This document shows positions 8,274 through 17,304 of a stretch of 64,000 nt of DNA, one piece after another (position 1 is the stretch's first letter; every line of letters starts with the position of its first letter). Where the stretch lies: the NCBI RefSeq assembly GCF_000719285.1, contig NZ_JOFS01000009.1:248001-312000 (forward strand), written 5' to 3'. The notes under the pieces were generated by a model. It did not search any database and was not told where the DNA came from. It saw nothing but the letters and a program-made list of their open reading frames with translations. Source of the stretch: Streptomyces bicolor. GTDB lineage: Bacteria > Actinomycetota > Actinomycetes > Streptomycetales > Streptomycetaceae. The translations under genes and the position numbers were made by a program.

Positions 8274-11200
8274 GTGACACAGACCGCGACGTCCGTCTCG
8301 CCCTCGGCCGCGCACCCCGCGCCCGCCTACCTCCGTTATCCGCATCTGCACGGCGACCTGGTCGCCTTCACCGCGGAGGACGACGTCTGGCTCGCCCCGC
8401 TCGACGGCGGCCGGGCCTGGCGGGTCAGCGCCGACAACGTGCCGGTGACCCTGCCGCGCATCTCGCCCGACGGCACGACCGTCGCCTGGACCTCCACCCG
8501 CGACGGCACGCCCGAGGTGCACATCGCGCCGGTCGACGGCGGCCCGTCGAGGCGGCTCACCCACTGGGGCAGCCGGCAGACCCGGGTGCGCGGCTGGACC
8601 CCCGACGGCCAGGTCCTCGCGATCAGCAGCCACGGCCAGGCGGGCAGCCGCCGCACCTGGGCCCACACGGTCCCGCTCGACGGCGGACCGGCCACGCCGC
8701 TGCCGTACGGCCCCGTCGCCGATGTCGTGTACGGGCCGAAGCTGGTGCTCGCCTCCGCGCCCATGGGGCTGGAGGCCGCATGGTGGAAGCGCTACCGGGG
8801 CGGTACGGCGGGCAAGTTGTGGATCGACCCGGAGGGCACCGGGGACTTCGTACGGCTGCACGAGGAGCTGGACGGCAACATCGAGTACCCCGTGTGGGCG
8901 GGCGAGCGCATCGCCTTCCTCTCCGATCACGAGGGTGTCGGGGCGGTGTACTCCTCCCTCGCGGACGGCTCCGACCTACGCCGGCACACCCCCCATGGGG
9001 GCACCTCCCGCTCGAGCGGATTCGAGAGTGGGGGAGGCTTCTACGCCCGGCACGCCGCGAGCGACGGCACCCGCGTCGTGTACGCCAGCGCCGGTGAGCT
9101 GTGGCTCCTCGACGACCTCGACGGGGCCGAGCCGCGCAGGCTCGACATCCGGCTCGGCGGGCAGCGCACCGACCGGCAGCCGTTCCCGGTGAACGCCGCC
9201 CGCTGGTTCGGGTCGGCGGCCCCGGACCACACCGCGCGCGGCAGCGCCGTCGCCGTCCGGGGCGCCGTGCACTGGGTAACCCACCGGTCCGGGCCCGCCC
9301 GTACGCTCGCCGCCGAGCCGGGCGTACGGGCCCGGCGGCCCCGCACCTTCCGGGCGGAGGGCGAGGAGTGGGTCGTCTGGGTGACGGACGCCGAGGGCGA
9401 CGACGCGCTGGAGTTCGCACCGGCGACCGGCCTCGCACCGGGGGCGACGCCGCGCAGGCTCGCCGCCGGGCAGCTCGGGCGGGTGCTGGGGCTCGCCATG
9501 GCGCCCGACGGCAGCCGGGCCGCGGTCGCCGCGCACGACGGCCGGGTGCTGCTCGTCGAACGGGAGACCGGCGAGGTGCGCGAGGTCGACCGCAGCGCGG
9601 ACGGCGACGTTTCCGGGCTGGTCTTCTCGCCCGACTCGGCCTGGCTCGCCTGGTCCCACCCCGGCCCGCGCCCGCTGTGCCAGCTGAAGCTCGCCAACAC
9701 CACCGATCTGTCGGTCTCCGAGGCGACCCCACTCCGTTTCCAGGACTACGCGCCCGCGTTCACCCAGGACGGCAAGCACCTGGTGTTCCTGTCGACGCGG
9801 GCCTTCGACCCGGTCTACGACGAGCACGTCTTCGACCTCGCCTTCGTGGTCGGCTCCCGCCCCCACCTGATCACCCTGGCGGCGACCACCCCGTCCCCCT
9901 TCGGCCCGCAACGGCACGGCCGCCCCTTCGACGCGCCCGACAAGGACGAGACGCCCGACAGCGAGGGCGCCCCCACCACCCGCATCGACCTCGAAGGGCT
10001 CGCCGACCGGATCGTGCCGTTCCCGGTCGAGGCCGCCCGCTACACCAATCTGCGGGCCGCGAAGGACGGCGTGCTGTGGCTGCGGCACCCCGTGCGCGGC
10101 GCCCTCGGCGCCGCCCGGGCCACGCCCGACGGCCCCGAACCCAAGACCGAGCTGGAGCGCTACGACCTCGTCCAGCGGCGCGTCGAGCATCTCGCCGACG
10201 ACGCCGACCACTTCGAGGTCAGCGGCGACGGCAAGCGGGTGCTCCTGTGGACCGACGGCAGGCTCAAGGTCGTCCCCAGCGACCGGCGTGCCTCCGGCGA
10301 CGAGGACAGCGACTCGAACATCACCGTGGACCTGTCACGCGTACGGCAGACGGTCGACCCGTCGGCCGAGTGGCGGCAGATGTTCGAGGAGACCGGCCGC
10401 ATCATGCGGGACCACTTCTGGCGGCCGGACATGAGCGGGGTGGACTGGACGGGCGTCCTGGACCGCTACCGCCCGCTGGTGGACCGGGTGGCCACCCACG
10501 ACGACCTGATGGACCTGCTGTGGGAGGTGCAGGGCGAGCTGGGCACCTCGCACGCCTACGTCTCGCCGCGCGGCGGATACGGCGGCGGAGCCCGGCAGGG
10601 CCTCCTCGGCGCCGACATCTCCCGCCACCCGGACGGGAGTTGGCGCATCGACCGGATCCTGCCGTCGGAGACCTCCGACCCCGAGGCCCGGGCACCGCTG
10701 GCCGCGCCCGGTGTCGCGGTGCGGGCCGGGGACGCGATCGTGGCCGTCGCCGGTGTCCCGGTGGACCCGCTGACCGGGCCCGGCCCGCTGCTCGTCGGCA
10801 CGGCGGGCAAGGCGGTGGAGCTGACGATCTCGCCGGCGGGCGGCGGAGAAGTACGGCATGCGGTCGTGATCCCGATCGCGGACGAACAGCCGCTCAGGTA
10901 CCACGCGTGGGTGGCCGACCGCCGCGCGTACGTCCACGAGAAGTCCGGCGGACGGCTCGGCTATCTCCACGTCCCCGACATGCAGGCGCCCGGCTGGGCC
11001 CAGATCCATCGCGACCTGCGCGTCGAGGTGGCCCGGGAAGGCCTCGTCGTGGACGTCCGCGAGAACGGCGGCGGCCACACCTCGCAGCTCGTCGTGGAAA
11101 AGCTGGCCCGGCGGATCGTCGGCTGGGAACTGCCGCGCGGGATGCGCCCGTACAGCTACCCGGAGGACGCCCCACGGGGACCCGTGGTGGCGGTGGCGAA

Positions 11201-11540
11201 CGAGTTCTCCGGTTCCGACGGCGACATCGTCAACGCGGCGATCAAGGCCCTGGGGCTCGGCCCGGTGGTCGGCACGCGCACCTGGGGTGGCGTGATCGGC
11301 ATCGACAGCCGCTACCGCCTGGTCGACGGCACCCTGATCACCCAGCCGAAGTACGCCATCTGGCTGGAGGGCTACGGCTGGGACGTGGAGAACCACGGCG
11401 TGGACCCGGACGTGGAGGTGGTGCAACGCCCACAGGACTACGCGGCGGGCCGCGACACCCAACTGGACGAGGCGATCCGCATCGCGCTGGAGAAGCTGGA
11501 GACCAGTCCCGCGAAGACACCGCCAGCTTTGCCAACCTAA
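8274..11540 (+). CDS. Tricorn-type S41 family peptidase
   Basis: A 1088-residue cytoplasmic protease resembling tricorn, which trims peptides released by the proteasome. The N-terminal two thirds is TolB/tricorn beta-propeller sequence (repeats such as PRISPDGTTVAWTSTRDG and SGLVFSPDSAWLAWSHPG), followed by a PDZ-like region and the C-terminal S41 domain. The catalytic His is likely residue 760 (GTSHAYV) and the nucleophile Ser about 981 (FSGSDGD); the acidic partner is probably in ENHGVDPDVEV. Residues 240-255 (PHGGTSRSSGFESGGG) are encoded by a dispersed palindromic repeat that sits in frame, probably as a surface loop. No signal peptide. The GTG start lacks a ribosome site. Confidence 0.9.
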   Translation: MTQTATSVSPSAAHPAPAYLRYPHLHGDLVAFTAEDDVWLAPLDGGRAWRVSADNVPVTLPRISPDGTTVAWTSTRDGTPEVHIAPVDGGPSRRLTHWGSRQTRVRGWTPDGQVLAISSHGQAGSRRTWAHTVPLDGGPATPLPYGPVADVVYGPKLVLASAPMGLEAAWWKRYRGGTAGKLWIDPEGTGDFVRLHEELDGNIEYPVWAGERIAFLSDHEGVGAVYSSLADGSDLRRHTPHGGTSRSSGFESGGGFYARHAASDGTRVVYASAGELWLLDDLDGAEPRRLDIRLGGQRTDRQPFPVNAARWFGSAAPDHTARGSAVAVRGAVHWVTHRSGPARTLAAEPGVRARRPRTFRAEGEEWVVWVTDAEGDDALEFAPATGLAPGATPRRLAAGQLGRVLGLAMAPDGSRAAVAAHDGRVLLVERETGEVREVDRSADGDVSGLVFSPDSAWLAWSHPGPRPLCQLKLANTTDLSVSEATPLRFQDYAPAFTQDGKHLVFLSTRAFDPVYDEHVFDLAFVVGSRPHLITLAATTPSPFGPQRHGRPFDAPDKDETPDSEGAPTTRIDLEGLADRIVPFPVEAARYTNLRAAKDGVLWLRHPVRGALGAARATPDGPEPKTELERYDLVQRRVEHLADDADHFEVSGDGKRVLLWTDGRLKVVPSDRRASGDEDSDSNITVDLSRVRQTVDPSAEWRQMFEETGRIMRDHFWRPDMSGVDWTGVLDRYRPLVDRVATHDDLMDLLWEVQGELGTSHAYVSPRGGYGGGARQGLLGADISRHPDGSWRIDRILPSETSDPEARAPLAAPGVAVRAGDAIVAVAGVPVDPLTGPGPLLVGTAGKAVELTISPAGGGEVRHAVVIPIADEQPLRYHAWVADRRAYVHEKSGGRLGYLHVPDMQAPGWAQIHRDLRVEVAREGLVVDVRENGGGHTSQLVVEKLARRIVGWELPRGMRPYSYPEDAPRGPVVAVANEFSGSDGDIVNAAIKALGLGPVVGTRTWGGVIGIDSRYRLVDGTLITQPKYAIWLEGYGWDVENHGVDPDVEVVQRPQDYAAGRDTQLDEAIRIALEKLETSPAKTPPALPT
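8991..9037. repeat. Dispersed palindromic repeat, family B, inside a gene
   Basis: An element beginning CCCCATGGGGGCACCTCCCG and ending in AGAGTGGGGGAGG. It resembles the reverse complement of 34622-34666. It is in frame within the tricorn gene and encodes a Gly/Ser-rich loop. Confidence 0.75.
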
Positions 11541-11594
11541 AAGGGGCGCGGGGCTGTGTCGATATGCGGCTCCGCCGCGTGGGCGCGACCAGCC
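11539..11594. repeat. Dispersed repeat, family C (copy 1)
   Basis: It starts on the last bases of the tricorn stop codon. AAGGGGCGCGGGGCTG and GGGCGCGACCAGCC flank a small stem (GCGGCTCCGCCGC). The outer parts match 39570-39601 in the opposite orientation. It may act as the terminator of the tricorn gene. Confidence 0.6.
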
Positions 11595-11665
11595 ACCGAT
11601 CACCCGCACCCGACGACGATACGATGCCCCCCGTGAACCAAACCGGCCCAACCCCCGGAGGGACC

Positions 11666-12019
11666 ATGGCAGGGGAGCCGCAGGACGACTGTCTGTTCTG
11701 CAAGATCGTCGAAGGGCACGTCCCGGCGACGATCGTGCGCGAGACGGAGACGACCGTCGCCTTCCGGGACATCAACCCCCAGGCGCCCACCCACGTCCTG
11801 GTCATTCCCAAGGCGCACTACCCGGACGCCGCCTCCCTTGCCACCGGCGCCCCGACCCTCGCCGCGGACGTCCTGCGGGAGGCCAAGGCCGTCGCCGACG
11901 AGGACAAGCTGGAGAGCTACCGCATCGTCTTCAACACCGGCGCCGGCGCCGGGCAGACCGTCTGGCACGCCCACGCGCACGTCCTCGGCGGCCGTGGCAT
12001 GCAGTGGCCCCCCGGATAA
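11666..12019 (+). CDS. HIT family nucleotide-binding hydrolase
   Basis: A 117-residue HINT-type member of the histidine triad superfamily. Zinc-type CLFCKIVEG at the N-terminus, [20 protein letters not shown] in the middle and the triad HAHAHVLGG near residue 101-109 are all intact. Such proteins hydrolyse purine nucleoside phosphoramidates such as aminoacyl-AMP. ATG 11666 has GGAGGG four bases upstream. An alternative GTG at 11633 lies seven bases after a TACGAT box and would add 11 residues through a leaderless start; both may be used. The stop is 31 bases before the RNase Z start, so the two are likely co-transcribed. Confidence 0.92.
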   Translation: MAGEPQDDCLFCKIVEGHVPATIVRETETTVAFRDINPQAPTHVLVIPKAHYPDAASLATGAPTLAADVLREAKAVADEDKLESYRIVFNTGAGAGQTVWHAHAHVLGGRGMQWPPG

Positions 12020-12050
12020 CCCGCCAAACCGGAAGCAAGCCGAAGTCACC

Positions 12051-12956
12051 GTGTCCGTACGCGAATTGGTCGTCCTCGGGACCGCGAGCCAGGTCCCGAC
12101 CCGGCACCGGAACCACAACGGGTATCTCCTGCGCTGGGACGGCGAGGGCATACTCTTCGATCCCGGCGAGGGCACCCAGCGGCAGATGCTGCGCGCCGGG
12201 GTCGCCGCCCACGACCTGAACCGGATCTGCGTCACCCACTTCCATGGTGACCACTCCCTGGGGCTCGCCGGCGTCATCCAGCGGATCAACCTCGACAAGG
12301 TCCCGCATCCCGTCACCGCCCACTACCCGCGCTCCGGGCAGCGCTTCTTCGACCGGCTGCGCTACGCCACCGCCTACCGCGAGACCGTCGACATCACGCA
12401 GGTCCCGGTCAGCGCCGACGGCGTCATCGCCGACACCGGTGGATACGCGCTGCACACCGCTCGCCTCTCGCACCCCGTCGAGTCGTACGGCTATCGCCTC
12501 GTCGAACCCGACGGCCGCCGCATGCTGCCCGAGCGCCTCGCCGCGCATGGCATCAAGGGGCCGGACGTCGGGCGGCTCCAGCGCGAAGGGGCGCTCGGCG
12601 GAGTCTCGCTCCAGGACGTCAGCGAGGTCCGGCGCGGGCAGCGGTTCGCCTTCGTCATGGACACCCGGTTGTGCGACGGGGTGTACGCCCTCGCCGAGGG
12701 CTGCGACATGCTCGTCATCGAGTCCACCTTCCTGGATGATGACATCGAACTGGCCGCAGAGCACGGTCACCTGACCGCCGGTCAGGCCGCCCGTGTCGCA
12801 CTCGAATGCGGCGTACGGCATCTCGTGCTCACCCACTTCAGCCAGCGCTACACCGAGCCCGACGAGTTCGAGCGGCAGGCGCGGGACGCCGGGTTCGACG
12901 GGGAGCTGACGGTCGCGCACGACCTGCTGCGGGTGCCCTTGCCGAAGCGGCGCTGA
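12051..12956 (+). CDS. rnz: Ribonuclease Z
   Basis: A 301-residue tRNA 3'-processing endonuclease of the MBL fold. The zinc signature [16 protein letters not shown] is near residue 62; later ligands are in [10 protein letters not shown] and the terminal LTHFSQRY. The family exosite region lies between (about residues 150-190). It cleaves the 3' trailer of tRNA precursors that do not already carry CCA. GTG 12051 was chosen because the protein then begins [20 protein letters not shown], as in other RNase Z; the longer open frame upstream overlaps the HIT gene. Confidence 0.93.
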   Translation: MSVRELVVLGTASQVPTRHRNHNGYLLRWDGEGILFDPGEGTQRQMLRAGVAAHDLNRICVTHFHGDHSLGLAGVIQRINLDKVPHPVTAHYPRSGQRFFDRLRYATAYRETVDITQVPVSADGVIADTGGYALHTARLSHPVESYGYRLVEPDGRRMLPERLAAHGIKGPDVGRLQREGALGGVSLQDVSEVRRGQRFAFVMDTRLCDGVYALAEGCDMLVIESTFLDDDIELAAEHGHLTAGQAARVALECGVRHLVLTHFSQRYTEPDEFERQARDAGFDGELTVAHDLLRVPLPKRR

Positions 12957-12964
12957 CCCCGCCG

Positions 12965-12970
12965 TACGAT
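12965..12970 (+). promoter_or_regulatory. Possible -10 box of the adenine deaminase gene
   Basis: TACGAT ends six bases before ATG 12977 and no ribosome site is present, which suggests a leaderless transcript. No convincing -35 box. Confidence 0.35.
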
Positions 12971-12976
12971 GCTTCG

Positions 12977-13969
12977 ATGCCCCTCCCGAAAGCTGAACTG
13001 CACCTCCACATCGAAGGCACCCTCGAACCCGAGCTCGCCTTCGAACTGGCCGACCGGAACGGCGTCGAGTTGCCGTACGGCGATACCGAAGAGCTCCGCA
13101 AGGCGTACCAGTTCGAGGACCTCCAGTCCTTTCTGAACCTGTACTACGAGCTCATGGCCGTCCTGCGCACCGAGCAGGACTTCGCGGACCTCGCGAACGC
13201 CTACCTCGCCCGCGCCGCCGCCCAGGGGGTGCGGCACGCGGAGATCTTCTTCGACCCGCAGGCGCACACCAAGCGGGGCGTCGAGCTGGGCACGGTCGTG
13301 GACGGGCTGTGGCGGGCGCTGGAGCGCAGCGAGGCCGACCACGGCGTCTCCACCCGGCTCATCATGTGCTTCCTGCGCGACGACTCCGCCGAGTCGGCCA
13401 TGGAGACGCTGCGGGCCGCCGAGCCGTATCTCGACCGGATCGTCGGTGTCGGCCTGGACTCGGCCGAGGTCGGGCACCCGCCGGTGAAGTTCCGCGAGGT
13501 CTACGAGGCCGCCGCCGCGCTCGGGCTGCGGCGCGTCGCGCACGCGGGCGAGGAGGGGCCGCCCGCCTACATCACCGAGGCCCTCGACGTCCTCGGCGTC
13601 GAGCGCGTCGACCACGGGCTGCGGTGCATGGAGGACCCGGCGCTGGTCGAGCGGCTGGTGCGGGAGCGGGTGCCGTTGACGCTGTGTCCGCTGTCGAACG
13701 TGCGGCTGCGCACCGTCGACGTCCTCGCCGACCACCCCCTGCCCGCCATGCTGGACGCCGGGCTCCTGTGCACGGTCAACTCCGACGACCCGGCCTACTT
13801 CGGCGGGTACGCCGGCGACAACTTCGATGCCGTGCGCCAGACCCTCGGTCTGACCGAGGAGCGGCTCCGCGAGCTCGCCCGCAACTCGTTCCTCGCCTCC
13901 TTCCTGGAGGACGACGAGGAGTTGCGGGCGCGGTATCTGGCCGAGGTGGAGGCCTACGAGTTCAGGTAG
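12977..13969 (+). CDS. Adenine deaminase of the adenosine deaminase superfamily
   Basis: A 330-residue amidohydrolase. Metal ligands are HLHIEG near residue 10, HAGEEGPP near 190 and SDDPAYFGGY near 275; the proton donor is Glu in HAGEE. Many databases would call it adenosine deaminase. The wording HIEGTLEPELAF, the segment FFDPQAHTKRG, VGLDSAEVGHPP and SDDPAYFGGY match the adenine aminohydrolase branch (converting adenine to hypoxanthine) rather than E. coli Add, whose N-terminus reads HLDGSL. I therefore favour adenine as substrate. It would serve purine salvage. Its 3' end overlaps the convergent MFS gene by eight bases. Confidence 0.88.
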   Translation: MPLPKAELHLHIEGTLEPELAFELADRNGVELPYGDTEELRKAYQFEDLQSFLNLYYELMAVLRTEQDFADLANAYLARAAAQGVRHAEIFFDPQAHTKRGVELGTVVDGLWRALERSEADHGVSTRLIMCFLRDDSAESAMETLRAAEPYLDRIVGVGLDSAEVGHPPVKFREVYEAAAALGLRRVAHAGEEGPPAYITEALDVLGVERVDHGLRCMEDPALVERLVRERVPLTLCPLSNVRLRTVDVLADHPLPAMLDAGLLCTVNSDDPAYFGGYAGDNFDAVRQTLGLTEERLRELARNSFLASFLEDDEELRARYLAEVEAYEFR

Positions 13970-15200
13970 CCGGGGCGAGGCGCTCGGGGACGGCCGGGGT
14001 GGCCTCGACGGAGTCCAGGGGGATCTCGACGATCGCCACGTGCTCGAAGACCTCGGCGGCCTCCACGGTCTTCCGTGTCCGCCTGCCCAGCGCCACCGCC
14101 GTCATCGGTACGGCGATCACCAGCAGCCCGGCCGCCAGCACCGCCCCCATGACCGGGAACCCGGCCTGCGCGGACAGCACGCTCCCGGTCAGCGGGCCCG
14201 CCGCCGTGCCCAGCGACGACGCCGAACCGACGAGCACCGCCCAGCGGCCGCGCCCGTCGAGGGAGGCGGCGAGGCCGATGACGTACGACAGGACGATCGG
14301 GTAGAGCGTGTTCCAGGCGATCTCGCCGGTCGCGAAGGTCGGCAGGTCGGTGGCGGACGCGCTGAGCGCGATGCAGGCCGCGATGAGGGCCGTACCGGCG
14401 CCGATGGGCAGCGCCCGGCCGAGGCGCGGGCCGAGCGCGCCCGCCCCGGTGACGCCGAGCAGCCCGGCGCCGAGCGCCACGGCGAAGACCGCGCCGACCG
14501 TGGCCTCGGTCAGGTGCGCCTGGCTCAGTCCGATCCGGCCGCTGACGCCCCAGAGGGAGTTCTGGGCGAGGGACCAGCAGAGCATGCAGGCGGCGAGGGT
14601 CAGGCCCTGACGGCGGTGGGGGAGGCGGGAGGAGGTGTCCCAACCGCCTTGCTGCGACCTGGCCGTGGCGGCCGGGAGCCGGCCCGTCAGCGGCCACACG
14701 GCCAACGCGGTGAGGGCGATCGCGGCGAGCGGGAGGCCATGGCCGGGGCCGAGGTGGGGGACCGTCAGATAGACGGCGCCCGCGAGGGCGGACACGCCCA
14801 GCAGGCCCATCGTGGTGGCCCGGTGCGGGTCCGGCTGGGCGGCGATGCGGGTGGCGGCGACCGCGGTGGCCGTACCGGATCCGAAGCCGCCGACGAGCAC
14901 GCCGAGGACGACGGCCGGTACGGAGTGCGCGAGGGCCGCCCCGCCGTAGCCGAGGAGAGCGAGGGTGAGCCCGGCGCGGGCCGGCCCGCGTGCCCCGATC
15001 CGCTCCACCCGGGACGCCAACAGGAAGCCCGCCGACGCCGAGCTCAGCAGCAGCGCGCTGCCGACGGCGCCCGCCTGGGTGGGGGAGAGCGGAAGCCCGG
15101 AGTCGAGCCTGCCGACAACGGCCGGCAGCAGATACGGGGCGAGGTACCCGGCCGTGAAAAGGGCGACGAGGGGCCAGGGGGTGGTGCGGGGGGCGAACAC
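13962..15200 (-). CDS. MFS transporter
   Basis: A 412-residue protein with about 12 predicted hydrophobic segments, of the major facilitator superfamily. The cytoplasmic loop 2-3 basic motif (VERIGARGPARAG) follows helix 2, and a central hydrophilic loop (residues about 185-210) separates the two six-helix halves. The C-terminal 40 residues are cytoplasmic. Substrate unknown; the overall look fits small drug or amino acid-type exporters. GTG start with GGGAA upstream. It is transcribed away from the 241-base gap after the IclR gene, which should hold its promoter, and converges with the adenine deaminase gene. Confidence 0.8.
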   Translation of the reverse strand: MFAPRTTPWPLVALFTAGYLAPYLLPAVVGRLDSGLPLSPTQAGAVGSALLLSSASAGFLLASRVERIGARGPARAGLTLALLGYGGAALAHSVPAVVLGVLVGGFGSGTATAVAATRIAAQPDPHRATTMGLLGVSALAGAVYLTVPHLGPGHGLPLAAIALTALAVWPLTGRLPAATARSQQGGWDTSSRLPHRRQGLTLAACMLCWSLAQNSLWGVSGRIGLSQAHLTEATVGAVFAVALGAGLLGVTGAGALGPRLGRALPIGAGTALIAACIALSASATDLPTFATGEIAWNTLYPIVLSYVIGLAASLDGRGRWAVLVGSASSLGTAAGPLTGSVLSAQAGFPVMGAVLAAGLLVIAVPMTAVALGRRTRKTVEAAEVFEHVAIVEIPLDSVEATPAVPERLAPAT

Positions 15201-15441
15201 GGGCGTTCCCAGGGCATGCGAAAGAAGCGGCTCAAGAGGGGGTGGGGCGCAGGCCGTCGACGGACAGGAACGCGCGCAGAATTTGTATCAAGGAGGGGGA
15301 GGAGGGAAGAAGCGCGGGGGGTGTGATGTGAGGCACGTTCTGTTTGGGGCGGGGAACGGCGGGTAAACGAGCGCCTTCAACCAGCCCTCAATCAGCCTCA
15401 ACCAGCCCTGATCCGGCCCCGCCAGGGCCGTTGCCCGCCCC

Positions 15442-16227
15442 TCACCTGCGCCAGTGCACCGACCCGCCCCCACCGGGAACCGTCGCCTCGATCTTCGCCC
15501 GGATCTCCCGCATCACCGCGACGATCCGCTCCTCGTGCCCCGCCGACAGCCGCGCCACCGGTACCGAGCAACTGATCGCGTCCTGGGCCGGGATGTCGTA
15601 GCGCAGGGCGAAGCCGAAGCCGACGATGCCGAGGACGCCCTCCTCGCGGTCGACGGAGTAGCCGCGCGCCCGCACCTCGGCGAGGTCCGCCGCGAGGGAG
15701 TCGTGGGTGGTGTGCGTGTTGGGGGTGAGGGCCTCGTACGGTCCCTCGGCGAGCTCCGCCTCCGGGCGCTCCGCCAGCAGCGCCTTCCCCAGCGCGCCCG
15801 CGTGCGCCGGCAGCCGTCGCCCGACCCGGCTGATGGTCCGCAGGTATTCGTGCGACTCGCGCGTCGCCAGGTACGCCACGTCACGGCCGTCCAGCCGCCC
15901 CATGTGGATCGTCTCGCCCAGCGCGTCGGAGGCCTCGTCGAGATACGGGCGTACGACGCGGACGCGCGGGTCGGAGTCCAGGTAGGTCGTGCCCGTGAGC
16001 AGGGCGTGGATGCCGATGCCGTAGAGCGAACCGGTGACGTCGGTGCGGACCCAGCCGCGGGAGATCAGGGTCTGCAGCAGCGCGTACATGGAGCTGCGCG
16101 GCACGTCCAGCGCGTCCGCCAGTTCCTGGAGGCGTGCCGGACGGTCGCCGCGCGCGGCGAGGAGTTCCAGCAACTCGACCGTCCGCGCCGCGGACTTCAC
16201 CTCGCGGACGCCGCCTGTCTCCGACAT
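15442..16227 (-). CDS. IclR family regulator of the glucarate operon
   Basis: A 261-residue IclR-type repressor or activator. The N-terminal winged helix (about 10-70: SAARTVELLELLAARGDRPA, LDVPRSSMYALLQTL) is followed by the effector-binding IclR domain (SVPVARLSAG near 225). ATG 16227 gives the usual family length. It is divergent from the 5-dehydro-4-deoxyglucarate dehydratase gene and shares a 138-base intergenic region containing the palindrome TAGATGGCATCTA, the likely operator for both directions. The effector is probably glucarate or a downstream intermediate (inference from position). Confidence 0.9.
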   Translation of the reverse strand: MSETGGVREVKSAARTVELLELLAARGDRPARLQELADALDVPRSSMYALLQTLISRGWVRTDVTGSLYGIGIHALLTGTTYLDSDPRVRVVRPYLDEASDALGETIHMGRLDGRDVAYLATRESHEYLRTISRVGRRLPAHAGALGKALLAERPEAELAEGPYEALTPNTHTTHDSLAADLAEVRARGYSVDREEGVLGIVGFGFALRYDIPAQDAISCSVPVARLSAGHEERIVAVMREIRAKIEATVPGGGGSVHWRR

Positions 16228-16333
16228 GGGCCGATCGTAATCGGACTCGTCATCGGACCGACCGCGTCCGGATCGTGGGCCGACCGTGCCATTGACGGTC
16301 GGCGTTCGCGTATCTAATCTCCATTTCCATACA

Positions 16334-16346
16334 TAGATGGCATCTA
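16334..16346 (+). promoter_or_regulatory. Candidate IclR operator
   Basis: TAGATG-G-CATCTA is a perfect palindrome located 20 bases before the kdgD start and between the divergent IclR and kdgD genes. Its AT content stands out from the surroundings. Further ATGG/CCAT elements flank it. Confidence 0.6.
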
Positions 16347-16365
16347 CATAGGGAGATGACCGAGG

Positions 16366-17304
16366 GTGAGTCTCGATACGGACACGGCCCGGCGTCTGCG
16401 GGACGGCATGGCACAGGGAGTGCTGTCGTTCCCGCTCACGAGCTTCCACGAGGACGGCTCGCTGGACCCGGACGGCTTCCGCGCCTACGTCGCCGGCCGG
16501 CTCGCCACCGCCCCCGGCGCCCTCTTCCCCGCCTGCGGCACCGGCGAGTTCTTCTCGCTGGACGAGGACGAGTACCGGCAGGTCGTCTCGATCGCCGTCG
16601 AGGAGTCGGGCGGGCGGATGCCCGTCGTCGCCGGGACCGGATACGGCTGGGCGCAGGCCGTCCGGTTGGCGCGCATCGCCGAGGAGGCCGGCGCCGACGC
16701 CCTCCTCGTCCTGCCGCACTATCTGATCGCCGCCCCGCAGGACGGCCTGGTCGCCCAGCTGGAGCACATCGCGGCCCGCACCCGCCTCCCGCTCATCGCC
16801 TACCAGCGCGGCCAGGTCGCCTTCACGGTCGAGTCGTTCCAGCGCGTCGCCGCCATCCCCGGCGTCATCGGCCTCAAGGACGGCCACAGCGACCTCGACG
16901 GCCTCCAGCGCCTCACCTTCGCCGCCCCCGAGGACTTCCTCTTCTTCAACGGCGCCCTCACTGCCGAGATCCAGGCCCGCGCCTACGCCACCGTCGGCAT
17001 CCCCGCCTACTCCTCCGCCGTCCACGCCTTCGCCCCCGAGATCGCGAACGCCTTCTTCACCGCCTTCAAGAATGGTGACCGCGGCACGGTCGACAAGCTG
17101 CTGCGCGACTTCTACGTCCCGCTCGTCGAACTCCGCGACCGGGTACCCGGTTACGCCGTGTCCCTGGTGAAGGCGGCGGCCCGGCTGCGCGGCCACCGCG
17201 TCGGCCCCGTCCGCGCCCCGCTCACCGACCCGTCGGCCGGTGACCTGGCGGATCTCAGGGCCCTGCTCGCCTCCGGTCTCGACCTCGTAGGAGCCGCACT
17301 GTGA
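16366..17304 (+). CDS. kdgD: 5-dehydro-4-deoxyglucarate dehydratase
   Basis: A 312-residue DHDPS/NAL-superfamily enzyme. It converts 5-dehydro-4-deoxy-D-glucarate to 2,5-dioxovalerate (alpha-ketoglutarate semialdehyde) with loss of CO2 and water. Diagnostic are FPACGTGEFFSLDEDEY, AYQRGQVAF and the Schiff-base lysine in GVIGLKDGHSD near residue 175; the GTGEFF wording separates it from DapA. GTG start with GAGG just upstream. It overlaps the glucarate dehydratase gene by four bases, so the two form an operon for D-glucarate breakdown; the next enzyme, a semialdehyde dehydrogenase, is not in this window. Confidence 0.93.
   Translation: MSLDTDTARRLRDGMAQGVLSFPLTSFHEDGSLDPDGFRAYVAGRLATAPGALFPACGTGEFFSLDEDEYRQVVSIAVEESGGRMPVVAGTGYGWAQAVRLARIAEEAGADALLVLPHYLIAAPQDGLVAQLEHIAARTRLPLIAYQRGQVAFTVESFQRVAAIPGVIGLKDGHSDLDGLQRLTFAAPEDFLFFNGALTAEIQARAYATVGIPAYSSAVHAFAPEIANAFFTAFKNGDRGTVDKLLRDFYVPLVELRDRVPGYAVSLVKAAARLRGHRVGPVRAPLTDPSAGDLADLRALLASGLDLVGAAL

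Noticed and set aside
9101..12019. Long open frame overlapping the tricorn and HIT genes
   Set aside because: It is an alternative frame in GC-rich coding DNA, with Arg/Pro/Ala-rich nonsense sequence. Only its last 117 residues (HIT protein) are real.
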